NCBI RefSeq assembly: GCF_901709675.1
Contig: NC_051088.1
Coordinates: 25,207,193 to 25,271,192, forward strand
Length of the DNA: 64,000 nt
Source of the DNA: Syngnathus acus
Lineage: Eukaryota > Chordata > Actinopteri > Syngnathiformes > Syngnathidae
Direction of reading: 5' to 3'
In this document: piece by piece, positions 1 through 11,115 of the stretch
Numbering within the stretch: the stretch's first letter is position 1
How the letters are laid out: every line of letters starts with the position of its first letter
Program-made: the position numbers and the translations under genes
The notes under the pieces: generated by a model
Told to the model about the DNA's origin: nothing
The model's database searches: none
What the model saw: the letters and a program-made list of their open reading frames with translations, nothing else

Positions 1-304
1 AATTCCTTGGGTTTGTAAAAGGATTCTTCTTCTTATTTTTTCATTTTGAGGACTTCTCAAAGTCAAAAGTCCAAGTCTGCTTTATTGTCAATTTCTTCAC
101 ATGCCAAGACACAGAAAGAAATCGAAATGACGTTCCCACGATCCCACGGTGACAAGACATAGTACACAATATACATACAAGTGAACAACACCAAACTTCT
201 GAGGTATCCCCAAAGCTTTAGAACAGCACCCTGGTTGGAAGACACTGCGTTCGGACACTTTTGGAGTCCTTGGGATCATGTATTAAAATTGTGCCTTACA
301 AAAG
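1..304. other. Intron or flank upstream of the first visible keratin exon
   Basis: No coding exon is supported here. The sequence is probably the intron before the 96-bp keratin exon, because an acceptor AG sits at 303-304 and the first three keratin exons must lie left of the window. Confidence 0.6.
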
Positions 305-1278
305 GATGCGGATGAAGGCCATTTGGAAGCTGTCCATTTGACTCTGGTGTTGGAAGATCTGATAGGACAGCTGGATTTCCTCAGGATCGGCTATGATGAG
401 GTAACCAGGAGGTTTTATCCCCTCCTTTTTGTTTCTACTCCCACCCCACCAACATTGCGGCGGCACTCCTCGCAGGAAATCAAAGAGCTGCAATCTCAAA
501 TCCAAAACGAGACGGTGGTTATACGAGGAAACGCTAAGCGCTCTCTGGACATGAACGCCATTGTCGAGAGCGTCAAGGGTCAGTACGCCGACGTTGCTGC
601 TCGTAGCAAAGGGGAAGCGGAGCATTGGAACCGGAAGAAGGTAAAGAGGAGGACGTCTCGTGTCAGATGATTCAACACCACCGATTGATTCCGCTTGCTT
701 CTAGATGGATGCAATGGTTTTTGAAGCAGGACAGCGCGAGCAGGAAGCGCGAGCTATACGGAGGCAGATCTCAGACACGGTGCGCTTCATCCAGAGGCTC
801 AATGGAGACCTGGATGCTCTCAAAAGAAAGGTTTGTTGACAGAGCTGGCATCAGCACAGTCAAATTAAAGTCCCGGGATTTTTCCTGTTTTGCCTTTCTA
901 TGAGTCGCTGGTTTCTTCGCTCGTAGGAAGAGTCTCTGAAGAAGGACGTCGACGACGCAATCGTGGAAGGAGACAAAAGCTTGGAGGGGGCCCGCAAGGA
1001 CATCGGTGAGCTGGAAGAGGCCCTGAGGTGCGCCAAACAAGACATGGCCGGCCAGATGCGAGAACACCAAGAGCTGATGAACCTCAAGCTAGCCTTGGAT
1101 ATGGAGATTGCCACCTATCGCAAGCTGCTGGAGGGAGAGGAGATGAGGTATTGTTGAAGTACAGGCAAATGTGAAATCGTTTTGCCAAATCCGCTGAAAG
1201 ATGATCAGTAGTACTTCTCCCCAAACAAATGTTCTCCTTGTCTTCATTGCAGAATGGATAAACTCCTACGCAATTCAG
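305..1278 (+). CDS. Type II keratin-like intermediate filament protein, 3' part of gene (5' exons outside window)
   Basis: Intermediate filament rod of type II keratin class, which pairs with type I keratins in epithelial filaments. Exons: 305-400 (96 bp), 476-640 (165), 705-830 (126), 927-1147 (221), 1253-1278 (26). The series 96/165/126/221 is the canonical type II keratin exon series; the 165-bp exon argues against type III genes such as desmin, which have 162. The peptides read as coil 1B to coil 2, with [10 protein letters not shown] at the start of the 165-bp exon and the helix-termination motif [18 protein letters not shown] in the 221-bp exon. The head, coil 1A and linker exons lie before base 1. 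The tail is uncertain: after KLLRNS a phase-1 junction could join an acceptor at 1620 (D-T-V-stop at 1629-1631) or one near 2853. I cannot assign an individual keratin name; the sequence is divergent from krt8 and krt5 as I know them. Confidence 0.85.
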
Positions 1279-1762
1279 GTAAGAATGGTAACTGCGTTTT
1301 ATTTCATTCTGTTGTTATGAATTATAATAATTGGTTCATGAGCAAATTTGCAGCTTCCTTTTCCCACCACTATAAAAGCGCATTTGAAACAAATCCTGTT
1401 TTCATTTGACTCCACAATTGTGTTCCACGAAATCCAAACCTCTCTTTTGCTTCGATTTCTAAAAATCCAGGCAGCCAGCACCCAATTGGACGGACGAATG
1501 GAGTCAAATCTTCCTTTGTGACTCATCATGCGTCATGTTACAACATCGGCTGAATATTTGAGGTGCTTTTCAGTCTGACTTTTGTTTTTTTAAATATGTC
1601 ATATTGACTTTTGGCTTCAGATACTGTGTAAGATGTTAAAAAAGGTGTTTGGGTACATTAATTACGGCTCTAAAGCAGCACTTGATTATGATTTATAAGA
1701 TCCATTTTTGGTTTGTCCAATATTTTCACGACTCGTCCCCGGTTGTTTTCTTATGTGTAGGT
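1279..1762. other. 3' region of the keratin gene; no clear exon
   Basis: AT-rich sequence. An acceptor-like CTTCAG ends at 1620 and would give a very short keratin tail with a stop at 1629-1631. No AATAAA is evident before the LTR that starts at 1763. Confidence 0.35.
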
Positions 1763-2140
1763 TGTCATGGTTTCTGTCCGCGTCTGTGTACTCGCCCCTC
1801 CCCTCCTGTTTCACCTCACAAGCTAGGTAATCACAGTCACCTGCCTCTCTCTCTCGTTAGCTGTCTCGTATTTAAGTCCTGTCTGCGTGTCACTCCACCC
1901 ACGGTCGGATCGTTGATGTCGTTCTTCTTTCTTTTGGTTCCTGTCTTTGCCAGTTCTGTTTCGGTTAGCCAGTGTGTCGGTCGGTGGGTGTGTCCGTTCC
2001 GTTATGTCAGTTTGCCGGTTCTGTTAGTTTGTTCCCGGCCTTATCCTCTCTTCCAACTCCCTTTTCCCTTCAATAAACCAAGCTGGTCCAAGCTGCATTT
2101 GGTCGCCCTGCTCCATTCCGATCCTGACAAATATACTACA
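1763..2140 (+). mobile_element. Solo LTR of a retrotransposon (378 bp) with 6-bp target-site duplication
   Basis: The element begins TGTCATGG and ends CTACA, so it has the TG...CA ends of an LTR. It is flanked by the direct repeat GTAGGT at 1757-1762 and 2141-2146. Inside are a TATA-like TATTTAAG near 1868 and a polyadenylation signal AATAAA near 2070-2076, in the order expected of an LTR read on the plus strand. No internal retroelement coding sequence or second LTR is present, so it is a solo LTR left by recombination. Family (Ty3/Gypsy-like or ERV-like) cannot be fixed from the LTR alone. Confidence 0.7.
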
Positions 2141-2146
2141 GTAGGT

Positions 2147-3442
2147 AAAACGTGCTAATTGACGACATTTGTCTTATCGAAACTAAATAAAGCAACTGAC
2201 CTATCGGTCAGACGTTGTCAAAAGGATCAAATACAGTCGATAAACGTGGGTACATTTTGACTGCTTGAAAAAAGTGCAGTCCCACTTTGTTCTTTGGTTT
2301 TATACATGTTCAAAATAAATGAGGAAAAAAAAATGTCCCTGATGAAACCCTGTCTGAAATATTCCCGACAGCTTCTCATTCTTCGTGACATGTCCACGTT
2401 CTTCCGATACGGAAAACATATTTGTACATGGACTTAACATGCTGAAGGAACACCCAGATCCATGCGGGAATCTCATTTCTCCTCAGGCCGTGCATCATTT
2501 TCGACCTTGTTTGCACCTAATTTCATTCAAGTCTGCTCTTGCTCCTGGGTCCATCTTCTTTCCACCCACGTGCTACACGTTACACATCAAAGCCCATTTG
2601 GAGTCCGGAAAAGGAGGCACACAATATATTCCACATTTATTCCAACATCCAGTTTCCTCTCTTGCTTTGAATGAAGCAAATCCATCTTTTAATAAACAGA
2701 GCACACATTTGCAGTCCTTCTACTGACATTTAAAATAAATAAATAATGGAAATTGTACTTCCTGAGTGCTAGCCAACTTTCTGCCACGAGCCTCTTAATA
2801 AATGTCCGTATGGAACTTAGGTCAATATTATTCCTTGTGTCTTCTTACTCTAGATGGACTACTCAAGGGAGTGCATCCTTCTCTCCTCCTCAGCTTGCAT
2901 ACCAGTACATAGATAAACAGCCACCGCTGGGGAAAGTAGGAGTAAACATTGCAGGCAGGCAGACAGGCAGACAGGCAGGAGGTAGAGGGAGGGAAACTGC
3001 TTACAATCATTTCAAGTGCAGCCAAAGGAACAAGAGGCGCTCAAACGACATGACGTGCGTGAAATCCAACAATGCAACAGTCGCGTTACCCTGCCATTGT
3101 TTGGCAACCTCTACTAGGTGCTCAGCTACTACTCATGGACTATTACCAGAACAACAACGACTACATGATCAGTAGCAACAACAACATCACCTATGCAACC
3201 TATTGAAAACATCCATGTGTAGCAGGGGTGTAGACTTTTCAAATCCACTGTAGGAATGCACTTTTTGAAAGGATTTTTGATCAATTATTTTGCCAAGCTC
3301 ACGGACCCCATTTTGAGAACCACTGCTGTACAGTTTTTGACACGAGTTGATGAAAATAGAGCCATGCTTATTTTCAAACTGCCAATAACGTCATCAAATT
3401 CCGGTCAGTTGTTTTTGACCTATAATAAAAGTTGTGTTTTTT
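2147..3442. other. Intergenic sequence with small repeats and a hAT-like fragment
   Basis: No supported gene. A GGCAGGCAGACAGGCAG short repeat lies at about 2950-2985. At about 3296-3331 there is a TTGAGAACCACTGCTG end that resembles the right terminus of hAT-type MITEs. A possible late alternative polyadenylation signal for gpbar1 (TTTATT on plus) lies at 2636-2641. Confidence 0.4.
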
Positions 3443-3448
3443 TTTAAT
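3443..3448 (-). terminator. Candidate polyadenylation signal of gpbar1 (ATTAAA)
   Basis: TTTAAT on the plus strand reads ATTAAA on the minus strand, about 37 bases past the gpbar1 stop codon. It is a common variant signal, but the 3' end used cannot be proven from sequence alone. Confidence 0.35.
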
Positions 3449-3484
3449 ATACGTAAATAACATATTCCTACAAATGAACAAAAG

Positions 3485-4534
3485 CTACTCCGTATTGTCA
3501 TTGGCATTTTCCCCGCCTGCAGACTCCCTCGACGTCTGAATCTTCTGCCTCAACCTGTCTCGAAGTTTCCGCTGCAGCTTGTACGCCGGTCGCGTGTACT
3601 GCCGGTTGGCGAGGCCCAACACCAGCGGCACCACAGTCATACTTCCGATCCCCGTGCACGAGAGTACGATGAGCGTATTGGAGTTCCATTTGGTGTCGCT
3701 GATCAAGTAAGCGATGCACACGTGCATGTAGATGAGGTAGGGAAGCCAGCAGGCCAGAAAAGTCAACGACACGGCCACAACGCAGCGCGTGTAGCGCATG
3801 TTCAGCCGCTGCTCCTGCTCCGAAGCTTGGCCGCGCCCCACCGAGCGGTGCAGCCGGCAGATGTCTTTCAGTTGGCCCCGCGTGATCCACAGGACGCGAC
3901 ACGTCATGGCGCCAATGGTGAGGATGGCGGGCAGGACTAGACCGTAGACCTCCAGGTAGATGAAGGCGTTGGTGAAGACGCGTCTGTACGAGCAGCACGG
4001 GGTGACGTTGGCCGAACAGTTTGACGAAAGGGGGAACCTTTGGTCACGTGCGCGACAGCTGTTCCAATCCGGCCCGGTCCAGTTGTTCCAGCCGAAAGCC
4101 GGCAGGGATGCGTACAGGAGCGCCGGCATCCACACCAACAGCAAGGCCAGGGGGAAACTTCGATGCATCCACAAGTGGCTGTAGTGCAGGGGCTCGGCGA
4201 TACATACGTATCGCTCGTAGTGGACCATCACCAAGTTGAGCAGAAACGCCAGGAAGAGGAAGTTTGGGAGAACGTGCGCCACCAGGCAAGAGCCGAAGCT
4301 CAGCTGCCGGTCGAGTCCCATCAGAGATATGAAAGGGAGCGCCGCGCCCGTGCACACGTCCGCCACTAACAGGCTCAGGAAGAAGTAGTTGGGCGTGTTG
4401 TGGAGCTGCCGGTTGCAAACGATGCCAAAGATGATCACCAGGTTGGCTAGGATGATGGAAACCGACAGCGGGATGGTGATGGCGTAGATCAGCTTTTCCT
4501 GGCTGAGCACAGCGCCAGGCTCGCCGCAGTCCAT
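3485..4534 (-). CDS. gpbar1: G protein-coupled bile acid receptor 1 (TGR5), single coding exon, 349 aa
   Basis: Class A GPCR of the plasma membrane that senses bile acids and signals through Gs and cAMP. Seven hydrophobic segments are visible, the first at about residues 14-38. Family signatures include LPNFLFLAFLLNLVMVHYERYV (TM3 with ERY in place of DRY), SLPAFGWNNWTG in TM4/extracellular loop 2, FIYLEVYGLVLPA (TM5) and RGQLKDICRLHRSV (intracellular loop 3). All have close counterparts in mammalian TGR5. Extracellular loop 2 is longer than in human and holds three N-glycosylation sequons (NWT, NCS, NVT) and a CC pair. I chose the ATG at 4534-4532 because its context (GCAAGAATGG) is a good Kozak match and it places a short N-terminus before TM1; the open frame continues upstream to 4948 without family similarity. 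Human TGR5 is 330 aa. The gene lies 3' of aamp, as in other vertebrates. Confidence 0.9.
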   Translation of the reverse strand: MDCGEPGAVLSQEKLIYAITIPLSVSIILANLVIIFGIVCNRQLHNTPNYFFLSLLVADVCTGAALPFISLMGLDRQLSFGSCLVAHVLPNFLFLAFLLNLVMVHYERYVCIAEPLHYSHLWMHRSFPLALLLVWMPALLYASLPAFGWNNWTGPDWNSCRARDQRFPLSSNCSANVTPCCSYRRVFTNAFIYLEVYGLVLPAILTIGAMTCRVLWITRGQLKDICRLHRSVGRGQASEQEQRLNMRYTRCVVAVSLTFLACWLPYLIYMHVCIAYLISDTKWNSNTLIVLSCTGIGSMTVVPLVLGLANRQYTRPAYKLQRKLRDRLRQKIQTSRESAGGENANDNTE

Positions 4535-5984
4535 TCTTGCTCGGGGATCCCAACGCGCCCGCTCCACTCCCATCAACGTGCGGTGGGTGACCCTGCGGGA
4601 TGCCCACATCACACCACCGACCAAGGAGATATCGAAGGTGTCCGCAAAAAGAAACATTTGTTTTGCAAACGACAACAATTCTTCAGAAAATGCAGAGAAA
4701 TGTGTGGAAATGCGGGTTGAAAAAAAAGTGCCCCCACGCCTCCCCCCTCGAGCTCTGCCACTGAGTATTTGAATGTCGATCCGTCCTTCATTTTTATTCT
4801 GCCCATTCTGTTCATAGCCACAAGGGAAAAGAAATCTTTTCCCAGGTGGACTTATTAGCAGTCGTACAGACAGACGACTATTAAGAGTTACATTAACATC
4901 GAAGCAGTGGGTGGCTGTACATTTGGTACCTGCGGCATTTGGTGGCAAATACTAAGAAAGCGCCTCACATCTTATTTACCACCTTTCCTTAACCTCTGTG
5001 AAAAATGTCAAAGGATCATTGTAAGATGTAAACATTCATTCTTCTTTTTTTTTTTACAATTAAAAGCTTTGATAATAAAAAATCCGAGACAAATTCAACA
5101 TTTCAATGTTGAACTTCAAAATGAAGATATGAGCCAGTCTTATATTTTGGCATCCGACTCCAGGGGAGTCAGTGGCTCTGGTCATGAATCTTGCCGGCCG
5201 TCACGCAGACTCGCTGAACTTCTTTGGTGGCATTTTGCTTTGATTACTTTTACCATAAACAATTAATGGATAACATCAAATTCCATTTTTCTTAATCACT
5301 TTTAGAATTGGAACAAGCTTTTGTCGGTTATCTCGCTCAGATATTTCTTCTTAGTCAAAAGACAGAATCCAAAGAGGCCCTTTGTTTGATTAACTTCTGC
5401 TCACACTACTGATTATGAAAGCCCTGCTTGAATTAGATTGACTTGGAAAACTGAAATTTGATTGAACAAAAAAAAAAAAAATTTGAAATTTACGAGTGGT
5501 AGTTTAGCAAAGACAAACAATATGAAGACAATAGACAAAGAGCATTTGATGGAGCAAACAATGGCTTGTAAATGGAGGTTAGTGCTTACGCTAACTTTTT
5601 TCATTGTAATCAAACTGCAGTTTATGAAGCAGGGCCGAACCACGCTTCCTTCCATATGACACATGCTCCATTCACTGTTCACTCGTATTACAGCTAAAAG
5701 ATGACAAGTGTCAATCCCACAACCTTTGCTAGATTACACATTGAATTTTTGGAAAATCAAACAAAGTCAGTGAAATCCGGTTTTACCTCTCTGAGTGAAG
5801 ATGGGTAAGGTCGGATCCATTCAGCATGTTATCATCCCTTCTGCCTGCCACATCTGCGCTCGCTCGCTCGCTCGCTCGCTCAGAATGATCCTGGCTGCTT
5901 CCTTTATAATCCCTTTAGTGGATCCCAAGTTCTGGAAACGTCACAAGACACTGAGCAGCCCAGACGTCGGTCCGCACGCTGGAA

Positions 5985-6023
5985 AGGAGGAGGAGGAGGA
6001 GGAGGAAGAGAAGGAGGAGGAGG
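5985..6023. repeat. (GGA)n trinucleotide tract
   Basis: GGA/GAG triplets with few interruptions, on the plus strand. Confidence 0.8.
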
Positions 6024-6315
6024 TAGCAGACTTCTGACTCCCCTTGCATCTCCTATCCAAGGTGTACATTTATTCCTTTGATATAAAAAACAAACCAAAT
6101 CCTGGTTAAAACTGCTCAGCAGCCAGTTTTGGTCACACTGTCATCTAATCGAGTTGCAGGTGAACACTCAATTTGTTGAGCGCTTTACTGGAACACACCG
6201 AACCAAATAGAGACAGGAAAGGTACTCGCCATCTGTACAGTATACTTAGTACAAGTGCAGGAAAAAAAGAAATAAAAAGTGGTTAAAAGTCATCCTGATA
6301 AAATGGATTCATTGA

Positions 6316-6560
6316 AATGATTTTTCACTGTCAATTGTATAAATTGTTGATAACAAAAATAAATATAAAGTTTCATTTTAATATTATATTTAAATGTATA
6401 TTAAATTAAATATATTTTAAATATAATAATTTTACAACCGTCATGATTTTTTACTGTCAATTGTATAAATTAACAAAAACATATATATAAAGTTTCATTT
6501 TAATATTATATTTAAATTTATATTAAATTAAATATATTTTGAATATGTATAACAATTTTA
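6316..6560. repeat. Imperfect tandem duplication of an AT-rich block, period about 126 bp
   Basis: The segment around ACTGTCAATTGTATAAATT at 6327 recurs at 6453, followed both times by a similar long AT-rich stretch (AAAGTTTCATTTTAATATTA and what follows). The two copies differ by small indels and substitutions. Confidence 0.7.
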
Positions 6561-6652
6561 AATATTGTATATTAAATATAAATTTAACATATTAAATTTT
6601 AATATTAACTTGCAAGTGCTGGCATTAAAAAAAAAAAAGGTAACTTGTGCTA

Positions 6653-6702
6653 CACTCACTCACTCACTCACTCACTCACTCACTCACTCACTCACTCACT
6701 CA
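6653..6702. repeat. (CACT)n microsatellite
   Basis: About 12 uninterrupted CACT units. Confidence 0.9.
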
Positions 6703-7383
6703 GGGCATACAGTATGTCAGAAATTCACAACATGCCCGCCGGGTGTCTAAACACAGCGTCTGATGGAAGGACGACGGAGGCTGGCTTTGTTTTCCAAGGC
6801 CGTGAGAGTTTGGAGGCCTGTCAGATAATGGCTTTAAACACAAGCTGGATGCGCCTGCAAAGACGCTACGCAGGAGGACCAGGCTAGACGGGACATCACA
6901 ACATCTCGACTTGAGAAAGGAAGACACGCAGGCAAAGTTGGAACCCGAGCTCTGTTTCTTACCATGGCCGAAGACACATTGTGACAATTCACACCCCGTG
7001 TCTGGATGACTTACAATACACAACTAGACACAATGAGCTCAGAGGCTCCAGAAATGCTGGGAGAAGGAAGGAGCACTTGTGCACAGGATGTTTATCCTCG
7101 TTCCTGTGAGGCGGGACAACAATCCCACCACCAGTTGAAAGTTGGAACGGATTTAGGTATTATTCTGATTGTTGGGCCTCGAGCGCAGTTTTTGGTGCCA
7201 GGCTGACCGACTCGTTGAGAACTTTCAAAAATGAAGATAATCTGCACCATCGGTTATGATTAGGTTAGGAGCCAGACAGACAGACAGACAGTCAGCCAGG
7301 GGAGATTTGTGCTACTCAGTTGGACAGACTGATCCATTGATAACAATCTTACGTCATGAACGTTTAAGGATTGAGCCGGTTCG

Positions 7384-7389
7384 TTTATT
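7384..7389 (-). terminator. Candidate aamp polyadenylation signal (AATAAA on minus)
   Basis: TTTATT on plus reads AATAAA on minus, about 480 bases past the aamp stop codon. It is the first canonical signal I saw downstream. Confidence 0.35.
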
Positions 7390-7870
7390 AATGACATTTA
7401 AAGTGCAATTAAGGAAAAGTCACTTCTTCAGGAGTCTTCTTGGCTCCCAAATGTCTTCCAAGCTTCTTTCTGATCTGATCAAATGTCAAGATTACAAACA
7501 AGATGCCACTCAATGGATCACAAAGTTTAAAAGCTCATTGAAGTGACTTATATCCTGATAATTGGTGGAAACATGATTTGTACCAAACAATAAAAACAAA
7601 AAAATCAGATGGAGTAAAATGTGCTTTTAGTATATTTTTCCATGCTGTATTTACAATTAGGTTAGCCCAGGTAGGAATAATAAAACAAAGTCCGGAGGGA
7701 ATTTGACCATTCAAACATGATGAGAACTTATTTCGGCGAAGTTCATCAGGTGGAGCTTTACAAAGTGTAACAAGCCCATGCGATGAGTTGAAATCTTTTT
7801 GGGTTCAGGTTCTGTCCTGGTTCCTGAAATTTCTCTCTGCTGCATTCACTCTCTTCTTCTTCTTCTTCTT

Positions 7871-10247
7871 TTATCGATCGGGCCTTTGGAGGCAGAAGAC
7901 TTTGGCTTGGTTGTCTCCTGAGGCAGTGACTGCCACTGTCGCTTCCCTGGAGGAGATGAACGGCGTCAAGCTGCAGCCAAGTCTGCTATAAAGCTAAAAA
8001 AAAAAATCCGCCATGTCCCACCTGTTCATTGCGAAGTCCAAGATCTCAGCGGCGTGACCGCGATACTCGGACACCATCTTGCCGGAGCGAGCGTCCCATT
8101 GGCGCAGCGCTCCGTCTAAACTGCAGGTGGACACCAGCGAAGAAGACTCCTCCCACTGCAGGTGAACCACGCCAGCCTGGAGGCGAAGAGAGACAAGGAT
8201 TTTCCTTTCACGCTGCCTGTCAAGTTTGCGAGCGGCAAAACGACAAACCTCATGCCGGCAGCTGTGTCGCAGCACTTGTGTGGAAAGATCGTAAATGGCC
8301 AAGGTGCCATCCAGATACGCCGCGGCGATGAGTGGAAGGCTGCAGAAGATGGTTGACATTATGAGTGTGTTCCACAAGTGAGAAGAAAAAAAGAAATAAA
8401 AAGAAATCAGCAGTGTGCAAAAGATGCATATCCATTACAACAAGCCAACTTACATGTTGCAGAACCCCACCGACTCCACAGAGTTGGATTCTTCCCCATT
8501 TCTCGATCCTTTGGCTTTGCCCCCGTCCAAAGAGAACACGCCCACCACCTGGTAAAAAGTGTCAAAAATAAATACTGATGTAAACAAAAGCGCATCTATC
8601 TTTGCAATGGTGTTGCCATGGCACCCACCTTGCCGGTAGCCGTGTTGATGAGCTTGACACTACCATCCACTGAGCCAGTGAGGACCAACGAGCCATCCTT
8701 GTTGCATGTAAGGCATGTTAGCGGCCCCTGGTGTCCATCCTGACCTTTTTTTTTCATGCGGATGGTAAAGAGAAAAGTAATAATGAAGTGATCGGCAATG
8801 AGTCATTTCCATGACTGATACATTTTATTAAACATTTGTAGATGGTGGTTTAACACCTCCTACTTTCTTCTATAAACGTCTTCCAACTCAATTCTGGTGT
8901 TGTACCTTTAATGACATGGATGCAGTTGCCCTGCTTCAAATCCCACAAGCGCACGGTTCCGTCCTCATAACCCACCACAGCGCGTTTACCTGAGAAAAAA
9001 GCATATAATGTCGTCATCATGGAAAATGTTGGGGAGCTGGAACGGATTGATGGCCTTTCCATTCATTTCAATGGGGGAATACGATTTTGTCCCAAGGCAT
9101 GACTGTACTCCTTTTTGGTGGCTTACCGTCAGGAAGGACTTTGCCACTGGTGGACTGGCATGCAGAACTCTGGAAGGTTTTACAGTCTCCACTGGGAATC
9201 TTCCACATCCACATGTTACCATCATCCGTTCCTGCCAGGAGCACCGGAGCGCAGGGATGCCACTCCAGCCACTGAAGAGTCAGGTAACAAGACTTGAGCT
9301 CTTACCGCACTTTCCAGGAGTCAAAGCAAATGTGCTTTACCTCCAGATCTCCGACTTCAAAAGACCAGACCTCTTCTTTGGTCTCCACTTTCCAGACTTT
9401 AATCAGGCCGCTCATGTCACCTGAAGCCACAAGCGAGGAGTCGTGACTGAAAACGGCACTCGTGACAGAGTCTTTGTGACCTGTGCGGGAGGGGCGGGGA
9501 AAACAAATGGGAGAACGGTGTTCTCTTGCTATAGTTTTTCATTTTGTAATCAACATCTGCAGACTCACCTGTACACTCCAAGACAACTTGGCCATCGCTC
9601 ACTCTCCACACGTAGGCCTTATCGTCTTCTCCTCCGCTCACCGCCAAGGTATTAGTGGCTGGGTCCATGCTCACGCAAAACACAGAGCCTGAAGGGAGAA
9701 TACAATTGAAAAAGACAAACACTGATTGCTTTCTTGATGGCAGGGGAGACCACGGCGCATGGCACCAATACCAGTGTGTTTGGAGAAAGTCAAGTCGCTA
9801 TCATCCCGCTCCGATTCCATCTCGTCCTCCGTCTCCCAGCCTTCGTCGTTGTCTTCAAAGCCAATGTCCTCCATGTCGTCGGCCAAGTTATCTGTCAGCA
9901 CAAGCCAGCAAATGGTCGACATTTCAATTCAAGCTGATGGCCAACGTGTTGGCTGATCAACCTTTACTGGACCACAGACGGTTATGCTCGAATTCTCTGT
10001 GGGTCCAGAAAAGAATTGGAACTCTTTATTGGAGAGGTGCTAATTTATCATGGCCAACATTTGATTTCAAACACATTACACTTATCATTTGCTAATTGAT
10101 ATTTCAAATCGAAATCAGAGATGGTTGAGATTTTGACCCGTTTATTTTCAACGCACCTGGACCATCATCATTGTCGTTCAGCTCGATGACTTCAATGATT
10201 TCCTCGTCTCCGTGAAGTTCGATGGACTCTTGCTCCGGGTTAGCCAT
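7871..10247 (-). CDS. aamp: Angio-associated migratory cell protein, complete, 11 exons, 410 aa
   Basis: WD40 propeller protein; the family is linked to cell migration and angiogenesis and, through its yeast homologue Sqt1, to ribosomal protein uL16 handling. Coding exons in transcript order: 10247-10157, 9891-9772, 9688-9569, 9480-9341, 9271-9127, 8989-8906, 8744-8629, 8548-8454, 8339-8249, 8176-8022, 7946-7871. They total 1233 bp, an exact 410 codons plus stop, and every junction has GT/AG. The N-terminus MANPEQ runs into the family signature [12 protein letters not shown] and an acidic stretch (about residues 1-65), followed by WD repeats from about residue 70 ([72 protein letters not shown]). 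It ends with [17 protein letters not shown]. The start at 10247 matches the usual length. The acceptor of the seventh exon (8744) is unusual: AAAAAAAAAG without a pyrimidine tract. Human AAMP is 434 aa; the difference lies mainly in the acidic N-terminus. Confidence 0.95.
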
Positions 10248-11047
10248 GCTGTTAGCACGCTTCGAGCTAAACAACTCAACCAGCTTTTGCACTTGGTCAA
10301 TGAAGACACTATTATATTTCAATCCGAGCCAATGTCGCATGTGCTGTTGATGAAAAACAGATCATCCTGAGCGGCATGTCGAAAACAAGAAATAAACAAC
10401 AATGAAACCAACCTACATACATACACTATCTCTCACTGTGCCTTTCCACGTTTCGCCTTTCAGTACTTTGCCCGGAGTTTTGTTTGCCAGGGGAAGTCAG
10501 GTACTCAATCCGAATTATGACCACGCTCACGTCCCATAAAATGGCCTATTTGGTTGCTCTTATCATAGCTACATGATGTCACAATGCTTGACGAGTAAAT
10601 GTCCCAGAATTGCTGACTATTTAAATCGTTTGAAATGAAGGATTGCCTGAAAACTAGCTCCGGGGTCAATTCGCTATCGAGTCTCAGGATGATGACATCA
10701 CGAAAGCAGTCACTGCGCCATAACAGCCACATCCACTAGATGTCAGTGTTAACAATGAAAATCACACAGCCGCCAAACTAAACCCCCCCAAAAAGTAGGG
10801 GGGGAAAGTATTTGTGGGGAAAATGGACCATTCCATCTGTATTTTCTTATTCTGATTTTGAAACAAGAAGCCATAATGATCTGATTCATCCAGCTCAACC
10901 ATGAATGGTGTACACAGTTTTAATGAGATATGTTAAAACTGTTTTCTGTTTCACGTTGTTACACACACACTTACTGAAGAGCAGTCTAACAAAAATATTG
11001 CAAAGTAAATCCTTTCCAGCCATTGAACTTTACATTAGCACTCATAG

Positions 11048-11115
11048 ACAGCTGGGATGGGCTCCAGCACACCTACGACCCTTGGGAGGCTAAGCGGTTT
11101 GGAAAATGAATGAAT
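11048..11115 (+). mobile_element. 3' fragment of a tRNA-derived SINE
   Basis: The sequence GCTGGGATGGGCTCCAGCAC and the following TAAGCGGTTTGGAAAATGAA closely match the 3' end of the complete SINE at 35600-35962. Confidence 0.65.

Larger units (their letters stand above)
4535..7383. other. gpbar1 upstream and aamp downstream region; repeats only
   Basis: No gene is supported. The gpbar1 5'UTR and promoter should lie just above 4534. The rest is AT-rich sequence with a (GCTC)n tract at 5858-5881, a (GGA)n tract at 5985-6023, a duplicated AT-rich block at 6316-6560, a (CACT)n tract at 6653-6702 and a CAGACAGACAG run near 7270-7290. Confidence 0.5.

Noticed and set aside
2853-2912. Alternative keratin tail exon after CTCTAG
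   Set aside because: It keeps frame for about 18 codons to a stop, but the peptide has no keratin-tail character and the distance is larger; kept only as an alternative to the acceptor at 1620.
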